Source: an uncultured Alphaproteobacteria bacterium (GTDB lineage: Bacteria; Pseudomonadota; Alphaproteobacteria; Methylaequorales; Methylaequoraceae). From it: a stretch of DNA of 39,611 bases. Each line of letters opens with the position of its first letter. The first letter of the stretch is position 1. Where the stretch lies: positions 1 through 39,611 of the forward strand of contig CACODD010000008.1 in the NCBI GenBank assembly GCA_902625895.1. The letters run 5' to 3'. Below the pieces are notes generated by a model. It was given only the letters and a program-made list of their open reading frames with translations, was not told the origin of the DNA and made no database searches. Position numbers and translations under genes: made by a program. This document shows positions 1 to 7,761 of the stretch, piece by piece.

Positions 1-2
1 AT

Positions 3-380
3 GATTCCATTGTAGATTCTGAATCTGTTTTATCTAAAAGCGGGAAATCCAGATCTGAAAATGATTTTAAGGATTCCCAAGATATTAAAATAAGTAATAA
101 AATTCCAGAAATTAAATCTAAACCTACTCAAATGCTTAGAGATAATTCTTTAAAAATTCAATTTGGTGCATTTTCAAAATTGAAAAATGCTGAAATACAA
201 AAAATAAAAATCCTGGGTTTGTTGTCCAAAAAGTTTCCAAATTTTGAGAGAAAATTTGGAATTTTAGAAGAAAACAATTTATTCAAACTTATTTATACAG
301 CAGATAATCTCTCAAGTAGTGAAGTGATATGTGATTATTCTAAATCTATAAAACTAAATTGTTTAATTTTAAAAAGATGA
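3..380 (+). CDS. C-terminal part of a SPOR-domain protein (5' end outside window)
   Basis: Frame open from the window start; C-terminal 'LKIQFGAFSKLKNAEIQKIKILGLLSKKF...FKLIYTADNLSSSEVICDYSKSIKLNCLILKR' has the SPOR pattern (xxQxGAFxxxxNAE...). Confidence 0.65.
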   Translation, partial: DSIVDSESVLSKSGKSRSENDFKDSQDIKISNKIPEIKSKPTQMLRDNSLKIQFGAFSKLKNAEIQKIKILGLLSKKFPNFERKFGILEENNLFKLIYTADNLSSSEVICDYSKSIKLNCLILKR

Positions 381-577
381 AAAATTGTAGAATATGTTCC
401 TACATAAGATTTTTTTTAGCTTTTGTTCTGCTCTTGATTATTATTTCACTGACCTTTAAGGACAATTTAGGTTATCTTTCTTTTGTAACACCATGGAATG
501 CCGCAATATTAATTTTTGTAGCTGGTATTTGTTTATTTTTATTTAAATTAATTGAGTATTTTAATCAGAAAGATTAA
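377..577 (+). CDS. small two-TM membrane protein (start likely ATG 377, ATGA overlap with upstream stop)
   Basis: MKNCRICSYIRFFLAFVLLLIIISLTF...; two hydrophobic segments; start overlaps upstream TGA. Confidence 0.5.
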   Translation: MKNCRICSYIRFFLAFVLLLIIISLTFKDNLGYLSFVTPWNAAILIFVAGICLFLFKLIEYFNQKD

Positions 578-1047
578 CGATCTTTTACGAATCTTACAAA
601 AAGTTCTTTTTCGGGTACAAACCTTCCGTAAGAATGTCCTGTAAAGAAATTAACCGACCAAAAAAACTTAGGCGACCACCAATTTCTTTGAGAAGTCCAA
701 AATGGTTCGGCTGGTGTGTTAGGAAAAAAAGTTTTGTCAATCTTTGCTCCCTCGCAACTTTTACAAATTAAGCTTTCAAGCTCTTTTCGCGATGGTAGTC
801 TCCACTCACCCTCAATTTGCTCATTGAGTTGATTATTGGCCTCTTCAACAGATTTCAAGTCTAATTTTACAGCGATCCCTAGACATTCTTGTTTTTCGTC
901 ACTCCACTGTTGGCCTGTTGTACATTTAAGCCATTCAAGCTTATTTTTTAAATCTATAACATAATATCCTTTGTCTATGTAATTAGAAGCGAAGACACCA
1001 TTAAAAAATAAAAGTGAAAAACATATAATGAGTTGCTTTTTGATCAT
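574..1047 (-). CDS. secreted DUF1566/Lcl C-terminal-like domain protein
   Basis: Signal peptide, then 'VIDLKNKLEWLKCTTGQQW...GEWRLPSRKELESLI...FWTSQ...WSVNFFTGHSYGRFVPEKELFVRFVKD', the typical DUF1566 pattern (W-LPT-EL, FWTS, VNF-G, VR-V). Confidence 0.75.
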   Translation of the reverse strand: MIKKQLIICFSLLFFNGVFASNYIDKGYYVIDLKNKLEWLKCTTGQQWSDEKQECLGIAVKLDLKSVEEANNQLNEQIEGEWRLPSRKELESLICKSCEGAKIDKTFFPNTPAEPFWTSQRNWWSPKFFWSVNFFTGHSYGRFVPEKELFVRFVKDR

Positions 1048-1091
1048 ATCTGTATATTACAATAAATAAATAAATTAATAAAAATATTTTC

Positions 1092-1129
1092 TATTTTGGT
1101 ATTAAAGTTGCAGAATCTATACCAAAATA
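1092..1129. promoter_or_regulatory. two overlapping face-to-face sigma-54 (-24/-12) promoter candidates inside an 11-bp perfect inverted repeat
   Basis: Plus: TTTTGGTATTAAAGTTGCAG (GG 1098-1099, N10, GC 1110-1111). Minus: TTTTGGTATAGATTCTGCAA (GG at 1123-1122, N10, the same GC 1110-1111). Arms TATTTTGGTAT (1092-1102) / ATACCAAAATA (1119-1129). Confidence 0.6.
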
Positions 1130-1162
1130 TTAATTATATACTAATTGCAAATGGAAAAATAA

Positions 1163-1936
1163 ATGGATTTAGCTACAATAATAGGATTTCTGGGTACAAT
1201 CGGAATGATTGCAGGTGCGATGATTTCAGCCGGAGGTTTGGGATCTTACATTGATGTTCCCTCAATTTTAATTGTTTTTGGTGGTTCTTTTTTCGCTGTA
1301 ATGTATACAGCTCCTTTACCCGTTTACCTTGGTTCTTTCGGAGCCTTCGGTAAGGCTTTTAAACCGCCAGTGAAAAAAATGGATGAACTTATTGAAAGAA
1401 TAGTTGAATTAGCAGGTATTGCAAGAAAAGATGGAATGATGGCACTAGAAGGTCAAGAGACTCCCGATCCATTTTTTGATAATGGTTTACAAATGCTTGT
1501 AGACGGAGCGGATGAATCAAAACTAACTGTTCAACTAAAAAAAGAACTTAAGGCTATGCAAGGTCGTCACGAGAAAAACATTGGTTGTGCTCAATCTTGG
1601 GTAGATATAGCACCCGCCATGGGAATGATTGGAACTTTGGTTGGATTAGTTGCGATGTTAGGAAACATGGCTGATCCAAAAGCAATAGGTCCCGCAATGG
1701 CTGTTGCTCTTTTAACCACCCTTTATGGGGCTATGATCGCAAATACGATTTTCATGCCGATTGTGATAAAGTTAAAAGGATATTCAGCTTACGAAACTAC
1801 TTACAGAGAAATGATTATTACAGGTTTACAATTTATTTCTAGGGGTGAAAGTCCAAGAAATATCCAAGACCAACTTGTTGCAAATCTACCTCCAAAAGAA
1901 AAACAAAAACTCTTGGAAGCTGCAGCTGCAGGCTAA
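1163..1936 (+). CDS. motA: flagellar stator protein MotA (PomA-like)
   Basis: MDLATIIGFLGTIGMI...IDVPSILIVFGGSFFAVMYT...APAMGMIGTLVGLVAMLGNMADPKAIGPAMAVALLTTLYGAMIAN: MotA/PomA hallmarks. Confidence 0.95.
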   Translation: MDLATIIGFLGTIGMIAGAMISAGGLGSYIDVPSILIVFGGSFFAVMYTAPLPVYLGSFGAFGKAFKPPVKKMDELIERIVELAGIARKDGMMALEGQETPDPFFDNGLQMLVDGADESKLTVQLKKELKAMQGRHEKNIGCAQSWVDIAPAMGMIGTLVGLVAMLGNMADPKAIGPAMAVALLTTLYGAMIANTIFMPIVIKLKGYSAYETTYREMIITGLQFISRGESPRNIQDQLVANLPPKEKQKLLEAAAAG

Positions 1937-1947
1937 ATTTTTAAATC

Positions 1948-3132
1948 ATGGCTGAGGAAAAAACAGAAAATCAACAGACCTCTAATGAAGAAGAGGAGCA
2001 TGAATGCCCAGAATGTCCTCCGAAGGGAGCGCCAGCCTGGATGGCAACTTTTGCTGATATGGCAACATTATTAATGGCTTTTTTTGTTTTAATCCTCTCT
2101 TTTGCGGAATTTAATGTACCAAAATTTAAACAAATAAGTGGTAGTATGAAGAATGCTTTTGGGATACAAAGAGTTATACCAGTTGTCGAACCACCAAAAG
2201 GAACGACAATATTATCTCTTAATTTTAGTCCAAACCCAACGCCAGCAGTTCAAGATAATTTAAAACAACAAACAACAGAGACTGATCAACCTAAAGTAGA
2301 ACTTCAAACCAAGCAAGAAGATAATACAAAGGATGACGGTGAAACTGAGGACGCAAAAGAACTTGCCAAAAATATTCAAGAAGCTATTGCAAGAGGTGAT
2401 ATATCTGTCGAAGCATTGGGGAGTAAAGTTGTTGTTAACTTTACACCAACAGAAGCTGACGAGAAAGAACTACCTCAACTTCTTCAAGAGACTTTAAATG
2501 CTGTGGAATCTGTTAAGGCTGCATCAGGAAAATCAGAATCTGAAATTTTAATTGGTGGCTTAGAAAAACAGCTCGCTGATCTCGCAACTGCATCCTCTCA
2601 AAAAGGTAAAAATGAGGCTGAAGGGGAAGATGGGGAAAGTGTAGGTCAATCTGAACAAAGCCAATCAGCTAAAGACGAGGCTAAAAAAGCAGAGTTGGCT
2701 GAGGACAAATTAAAAATTGCACTGAAACAAGAAATTGGGGAGGGTCTTGTAAATGTTGATAGAGAAGACGATAAAGTGATAATAACTGTTGGGTCTGCAG
2801 GTGCGTTCAAGTCTGGATCTGCTGAACTTACCAATAAGGCTAGAGAGATAATGTCTAAAATAGCAGAACAAAATAAAAAAGGTAGAAGTGAGATATTGGT
2901 TATGGGTCATACTGACAACGTGCCACTTACGTTTGGATCAAATTATAGAGATAATTGGGATCTCGCAGCAGCAAGATCTGCCTCAGTGGTGCAACAACTA
3001 TCAAGAAACGATACTCTTGATCCAAAAAGAATGAAGGCGATTAGTTACGGAGAGACAAGACCAGTTGAGTCAAATGATACCTCTCAGGGAAGAGCAAAAA
3101 ATAGAAGAATTGAAATTGAGATAAATTATTAA
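1948..3132 (+). CDS. motB: flagellar stator protein MotB (PomB-like) with long linker and OmpA-like domain
   Basis: PAWMATFADMATLLMAFFVLILSFAEF plug/TM with Asp; C-terminal OmpA domain 'MGHTDNVPL...NWDLAAARSASVVQQL...GRAKNRRIEIEI'. Confidence 0.95.
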   Translation: MAEEKTENQQTSNEEEEHECPECPPKGAPAWMATFADMATLLMAFFVLILSFAEFNVPKFKQISGSMKNAFGIQRVIPVVEPPKGTTILSLNFSPNPTPAVQDNLKQQTTETDQPKVELQTKQEDNTKDDGETEDAKELAKNIQEAIARGDISVEALGSKVVVNFTPTEADEKELPQLLQETLNAVESVKAASGKSESEILIGGLEKQLADLATASSQKGKNEAEGEDGESVGQSEQSQSAKDEAKKAELAEDKLKIALKQEIGEGLVNVDREDDKVIITVGSAGAFKSGSAELTNKAREIMSKIAEQNKKGRSEILVMGHTDNVPLTFGSNYRDNWDLAAARSASVVQQLSRNDTLDPKRMKAISYGETRPVESNDTSQGRAKNRRIEIEINY

Positions 3133-3133
3133 G

Positions 3134-4057
3134 ATGAGAATAGAAAATAGTCCATTTCATATTTCTAAAAATAAGGCTTTCCCTATAAAAGAAAATACAG
3201 GGCCTAAAAATCAACTCCTCTTAAATGATAAAAAGGTTAATGAACCCGAACAAGAAGATTTCTCTTTTTGGAATTGGTTTAGAGGGTTGGTTAATCCTTT
3301 CCAGAACCTTCCAATTATAAGTGGAATTTATTCAAGTATGAATTCTGAAGATAGTAAATCTGATAGAGACTTAATTCAAAATAGTCTCGGTGGTTTTATG
3401 TATGGTGGTCCTATTGGCGCGATTGCTGGTTTCGGAAATTGGGTTTTTAATAAAATATTTGATAAAACGCCTTCAGAACTAGCGCTTGATGCTTCAGGAA
3501 TAAGTAATCTTTGGAAAGACAATAAGAAAAAAGAGAGTCAGATTGCAGAAAATAATAAAATAGATGATAACAAAATTTCTTCTGTGGTTATTTCCAATAA
3601 AAATAATTACGGAGAATGGTGGAAAGGTAACCAAAAATCTGGCATTAAAAATTATGTAGCATTAAGTAAAAATAACTTTGAAAAAACTAACTATTCCAAC
3701 TTCAAAAATATAGGTATCGAAAATAAAAATAAGTCTGTTGAAAGTAATATAAATAAATATTCGACCAAACCAGTTGTTTTGGAAAATAAGCAAAATATCA
3801 CTTTAGCTTTTGAAGGTAAGTCTGAGTTAGAAAAAATAAATAATCAAATCTCTGGATCGATAAACGATAAAAACGAAAATAAAAAGTTTAAAAAAGAAAA
3901 ATTTGGAGAAATCAATTTTAATTATCCGAGCTGGAGTCCTAGCTCTTTTGAAGTTGACAAAAATAAAAATGAAGTGAAGAGCAAAGACTTAATTAATAAG
4001 AAATATATAGATCTTAAAAATGGAAATATTGGATCAAACTTAAACTTGAAACTTTAA
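3134..4057 (+). CDS. uncharacterised Asn/Lys-rich protein with a Gly-rich hydrophobic segment, co-directional with motAB
   Basis: Starts 1 nt after the motB stop; N-terminal 'FWNWFRGLVNPFQNLPIISGIYSSM...LGGFMYGGPIGAIAGFGNWVFNKIF', then low complexity. Confidence 0.7.
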   Translation: MRIENSPFHISKNKAFPIKENTGPKNQLLLNDKKVNEPEQEDFSFWNWFRGLVNPFQNLPIISGIYSSMNSEDSKSDRDLIQNSLGGFMYGGPIGAIAGFGNWVFNKIFDKTPSELALDASGISNLWKDNKKKESQIAENNKIDDNKISSVVISNKNNYGEWWKGNQKSGIKNYVALSKNNFEKTNYSNFKNIGIENKNKSVESNINKYSTKPVVLENKQNITLAFEGKSELEKINNQISGSINDKNENKKFKKEKFGEINFNYPSWSPSSFEVDKNKNEVKSKDLINKKYIDLKNGNIGSNLNLKL

Positions 4058-4657
4058 TCACTCGTATTCAAGTTCTTCGTTTTTATATTTTTCAAAATAT
4101 TCGTTGCCAAGAATTTCCTTTATCTTCTCAATTGTAAGTTCGTTGACTTTAGACGAGAATAGCTCGTGCATTTCTGAACATTTCCTGGAAACTGCATTAG
4201 CAACACCCTGAGAAATGAAATCATTTTCGAGTGCTGTTCTTGCCCTTGTAGTTGCTTCGGATTTAGCCTTAGTCAGTCTTGCTAAACCAGAATTTTTTTT
4301 TCTATTTAGATCGTCAACGACTTCCATTAATTGTTTATAACTAGGTTCTGGCAGGTCAATGTTAATGAACTGGCCGTCAACCTCGTAATTAAATTCAACT
4401 TCATCGATTTTTTCAGTTAATAGAGATATATGATCTGTGTTGAAAACTAAAATTTGAACTACATTTTCATTTTCAGTTCTTTTTATATCTCCGACATCCA
4501 CCAATCTTCTTGGTTTACCTTGAATATTGATTCTGATACCTTTAAGCGTTGTTAAATTAGCATCAGCTGACTTAACTTCTTTAATCACATCAGTATAATC
4601 CTCAATCGCCGCCTTCATTAAAGTTTCAGCTTGGATTGTATATTTATCAGCTACCAT
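4058..4657 (-). CDS. divergent ribosome recycling factor (RRF)-fold protein, probably not canonical Frr
   Basis: By-eye alignment to E. coli RRF (from memory) is gapless over ~50 residues: AETLMKAAIEDYTDVIKEVKSADANLTTLKGIRINIQGKPRRL vs [43 protein letters not shown]; then ILVFNTDHISLLTEKI vs INVFDRSMSPAVEKAI and INIDLPEPS vs IRVPLPPLT. Confidence 0.7.
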   Translation of the reverse strand: MVADKYTIQAETLMKAAIEDYTDVIKEVKSADANLTTLKGIRINIQGKPRRLVDVGDIKRTENENVVQILVFNTDHISLLTEKIDEVEFNYEVDGQFINIDLPEPSYKQLMEVVDDLNRKKNSGLARLTKAKSEATTRARTALENDFISQGVANAVSRKCSEMHELFSSKVNELTIEKIKEILGNEYFEKYKNEELEYE

Positions 4658-4666
4658 ATTTATAGT

Positions 4667-5467
4667 TTATACTATTACTGTCTGATTTTCATCAACAATG
4701 TTTTCTTTGTCACTGTCTTTTTTGTTTACGTTGTTGTCTTTTTTGTCTTTTTCAACCTCTTCTACAAGTGGTTTTGGTAGTTTTGAAAATTTAAATTTCG
4801 ATTTTGGGTCAAGCTTTCTTATAGTTTTTTGAGCCTCATCAATTGATTTAGACAACAATTTTACACAAAAAACTTTTCCCTCCAGCATGGAAAAACTGAA
4901 GAGAAGATTTAATTGGGCTTTATAACAGTATATTGAAGTTAGTAACCACCCCAAGAAAAAGACATAAATATTAACTGATAAGGAGACTGCCATAATTGCT
5001 GTAAATAGGAATAAAAGCCACCATTTTTGTGAATAAGCTAGCCAAAGTGGGGGAAAAATTCCTGCTGATAAAGAATTAGCGTTTTCAATAACTTCGTAGT
5101 TCCTGTAAACGTCTCTCATTCCAATAAATTCTTTTAATTCGTCAAGATCATTTACTTCTTGTGATAAATAATCAGATTTAATTTTATTGGTTTCCTCAGC
5201 TGTAGTTGTGGTAAATTTGCAACCTAAACTATTTTCTACTAATAAATTAAAAAATATATCATCTCTTAAAACTGTGAGTATAGACTTTTGATTACTTTTT
5301 TTTAATTCTTTTAAATCAGAAGTTAGTTGTTTTTCACCGAAAGTATAAATCTGATTATCAAGTGCAACAATTATATCGTCTGGTTTTAAGAAATTATTAG
5401 CTGCATGACTTCCACCATTTATTTTATTAATTTTTAAGAGAAAGTTTCCTTCTTTTGTTTCAGACAT
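4667..5467 (-). CDS. uncharacterised membrane protein: N-terminal PDZ-like region, central multi-TM DUF2628-like region, charged tail
   Basis: 'INGGSHAANNFLKPDDIIVALDNQIYTFGEKQLTSDLKELKKSNQKSILTVLRDD' is PDZ-like; 'YRNYEVIENANSLSAGIFPPLWLAYSQKWWLLFLFTAIMAV...' is TM-rich. Confidence 0.6.
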   Translation of the reverse strand: MSETKEGNFLLKINKINGGSHAANNFLKPDDIIVALDNQIYTFGEKQLTSDLKELKKSNQKSILTVLRDDIFFNLLVENSLGCKFTTTTAEETNKIKSDYLSQEVNDLDELKEFIGMRDVYRNYEVIENANSLSAGIFPPLWLAYSQKWWLLFLFTAIMAVSLSVNIYVFFLGWLLTSIYCYKAQLNLLFSFSMLEGKVFCVKLLSKSIDEAQKTIRKLDPKSKFKFSKLPKPLVEEVEKDKKDNNVNKKDSDKENIVDENQTVIV

Positions 5468-5474
5468 AATCTTA

Positions 5475-6200
5475 TTATGGGAAAGTTATGCTTTCTTTTT
5501 GATCTGTTATTTCCTTAACTAACTGCTTGTTTTGGCTAGAAATCGCTTCGAGTGCTGCATTTAATGAAGAGGTGCTATTAGAAAGTTCTTTTAAAAGTTT
5601 AACATTTTGATTCTTCTTATTATCTTTCAACAGTTTACCAATCTCTTTATTAACACTCGCGGAGGTGACTACACCTGACTCTTGAATTGACTTATTGAGT
5701 TTATCTGCTTCGTTTTTAATTGATTTAGAAAGCCCGGATGATAGGTTCGTTATTTCTTTTGATAAATTTAGCATAAGTTTTTTATCATTTGAATTAATTG
5801 CGCTGGAAAGTTCTTCAAGCTTAACTTTCATCTCGTCACTGGCATTTAATAGATCAGTATGTCTAGCCAAACTTTGATTCATATTATCCACGGCTTTGTT
5901 AACATTTTCAACATTTTCAGCAAATACAACTAAAGCTTCTCGACTGGTACTTGTCATATCTTCAAGTTCTGAAAGTGATTTAAAATATAATAATCCTGTT
6001 AAAATAATTGCTATTACAGCTGTTGCAATTGAACTTGAAAAAATGATTGTTGTATATTTGTGAATTTCTTTCATTTTTTGCTCCGTCTTTAAATATTCGT
6101 TTTTAATCCTTTTATATTCTGAGGTCACATCAGTGGCTGCGTCGGCCGCATCCAAAGCTATTTTTATGCTTTCTTGCATTGCATTAAGTTGTTGAGTCAT
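5475..6200 (-). CDS. coiled-coil protein with one central TM helix
   Basis: TTIIFSSSIATAVIAIILTGLLYF TM flanked by heptad-like helices. Confidence 0.65.
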   Translation of the reverse strand: MTQQLNAMQESIKIALDAADAATDVTSEYKRIKNEYLKTEQKMKEIHKYTTIIFSSSIATAVIAIILTGLLYFKSLSELEDMTSTSREALVVFAENVENVNKAVDNMNQSLARHTDLLNASDEMKVKLEELSSAINSNDKKLMLNLSKEITNLSSGLSKSIKNEADKLNKSIQESGVVTSASVNKEIGKLLKDNKKNQNVKLLKELSNSTSSLNAALEAISSQNKQLVKEITDQKESITFP

Positions 6201-6397
6201 GCAATTCTTCCTTTATTAAATGTTTTAACACTTTTTTGTTTTTTTTGAAATAGTGCACAATCTGTGCCAGAAACTTTCTTTATTTCTAAATATGGATTAT
6301 TTTTTGAAATCACACCAAATGCTTTACAACCATATGGAAAGTTTTTCTTATAGGTCACATAAAAATGCAAGCAGTTATTACAGTTACTTTGGTTCAT
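6197..6397 (-). CDS. small Cys-rich (CxxC...PYGCKAFG...C) protein of an uncharacterised family
   Basis: MNQSNCNNCLHFYVTYKKNFPYGCKAFGVISKNNPYLEIKKVSGTDCALF; four conserved-looking cysteines and a PYGC[RK]A[FM]G motif. Confidence 0.7.
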   Translation of the reverse strand: MNQSNCNNCLHFYVTYKKNFPYGCKAFGVISKNNPYLEIKKVSGTDCALFQKKQKSVKTFNKGRIA

Positions 6398-6626
6398 TTT
6401 TCATTATATCTCTTATTTTATAATATAGTTTTGCAATTTGGAATCTTAACGCACCACAAAAAGAAGTAAAAGCACAAAACCAAAGAAATAAAGCAAGTAG
6501 AAAATTTTTCTCTTCGAATACTTCCATGGCCTTAAAGTGACATATTAATGAGCTGTAAAAAAAAGCAAGAGTAACAATTAATTGTGAAATATTTCTATTG
6601 ATCATTTTTTCTTCCGAACTCATCAA
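6384..6626 (-). CDS. small two-TM membrane protein overlapping the flhB 3' end (start may be Met at 6605)
   Basis: Two hydrophobic helices; overlaps neighbouring genes on both sides. Confidence 0.5.
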   Translation of the reverse strand: MMSSEEKMINRNISQLIVTLAFFYSSLICHFKAMEVFEEKNFLLALFLWFCAFTSFCGALRFQIAKLYYKIRDIMKNEPK

Positions 6627-7746
6627 AAATCATATCTTCAGGTATTTCTATCTCTGGTTTCTCAATTTCTTCTCCATTATCTATTTTATAAATATATGCT
6701 AAGGCAATAGCAACAGCATTATAGAGCTGACTCATAATTTCATCACCAATTTCGCATGTAAAGTATATTGCTCTTGCTAGTTTAGGACTTTGCATGGTAC
6801 CAATCTTAAGTTCTTTTCCTTTTTTAATTATGGATTCAGCAATTTTACCTTTTCCTTTGGATATAATTATAGGAGCTTTAGCGTCCCCAACCTCATATTT
6901 AAGAGCCACAGCAAAGTGAGTTGGGTTTGTAATTATTGCAGTCGCTTCTTCTAGATTATCAACAGAAGATGCTTCTTTTCTACTTTTTGTTGCAGCTTCG
7001 GCTTGAAGTTTTCTTATTTTTTGTTTGACTTCAGGTTGTCCGTCAGTCTCTTTGTATTCGTCTTTGAGATCTTGATGAGACATTCTAAGTTGCTTAATAT
7101 AATCATATTTTTGGTAAACCACATCTATAAAAGCTATAAATGCGAGAACGACAAGGAGATAGGCAATTATTTCAGGAAAAAAAGAAAAAAGTCTATTTAC
7201 AGCGGAAAAAATATTAGCAGTTGTTAAGTTGACTAAATCAGATAAATTATTTTCAATCAGAAAAAAAGCTACCAGACCAAGAAGACTGACTTTTAATATA
7301 GCTTTTACTAATTCTACCAACCCCTTAATTGAAAATATTCTTTTTAACCCTTTAATTGGATTTATCTTCTCAAACTTCCAATAAATTGATTTTAAGGAGA
7401 AGTTTATTCCACCGATTAAAAACTGCGTTAGAACACTTACCACCAGTAATGGTATTGAAAAAATTAAAAATACTTGAATGAAAAATTTTACAACTACGGC
7501 AACAGATTCCAGAGGAGACTTTCCAGAGGCTAATTCTGGACCAAACGAAAATAGAGATTTACAGATTTTTAAAAAATCGTCTAGAAACATTGGTGCTAGA
7601 TAAAATAGTAAAACTCCCATGAACATTGAACTAAAAACAAAGGCTTCTTTTGAGGACAGAACTTTTCCATCCTCTTTTGCTTTCTCAAGTCTTCGGGCGG
7701 TGGGTTCCTGGGTTTTTTCTTGACTTTCGTCTTTGTCTTCTGCCAT
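6595..7746 (-). CDS. flhB: flagellar export switch protein FlhB
   Basis: NPTHFAVALKYE autocleavage site; EDKDESQEKTQEPTARRLEKAKEDGKV N-terminus. Confidence 0.97.
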   Translation of the reverse strand: MAEDKDESQEKTQEPTARRLEKAKEDGKVLSSKEAFVFSSMFMGVLLFYLAPMFLDDFLKICKSLFSFGPELASGKSPLESVAVVVKFFIQVFLIFSIPLLVVSVLTQFLIGGINFSLKSIYWKFEKINPIKGLKRIFSIKGLVELVKAILKVSLLGLVAFFLIENNLSDLVNLTTANIFSAVNRLFSFFPEIIAYLLVVLAFIAFIDVVYQKYDYIKQLRMSHQDLKDEYKETDGQPEVKQKIRKLQAEAATKSRKEASSVDNLEEATAIITNPTHFAVALKYEVGDAKAPIIISKGKGKIAESIIKKGKELKIGTMQSPKLARAIYFTCEIGDEIMSQLYNAVAIALAYIYKIDNGEEIEKPEIEIPEDMIFDEFGRKNDQ

Positions 7747-7761
7747 TCAACTATATCCTTT

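Noticed and set aside
2646-2910. Two minus-strand ORFs inside motB
   Set aside because: Antisense to the motB linker and OmpA region; no support.
3924-3945. GAGCT...AGCTC inverted repeat followed by TTTT, terminator-like
   Set aside because: Short imperfect stem within a coding region, T run too short.
4058-4657. Simply calling this gene frr
   Set aside because: Catalytically important RRF motif is degraded and genomic context is wrong, so the canonical gene symbol is not justified.
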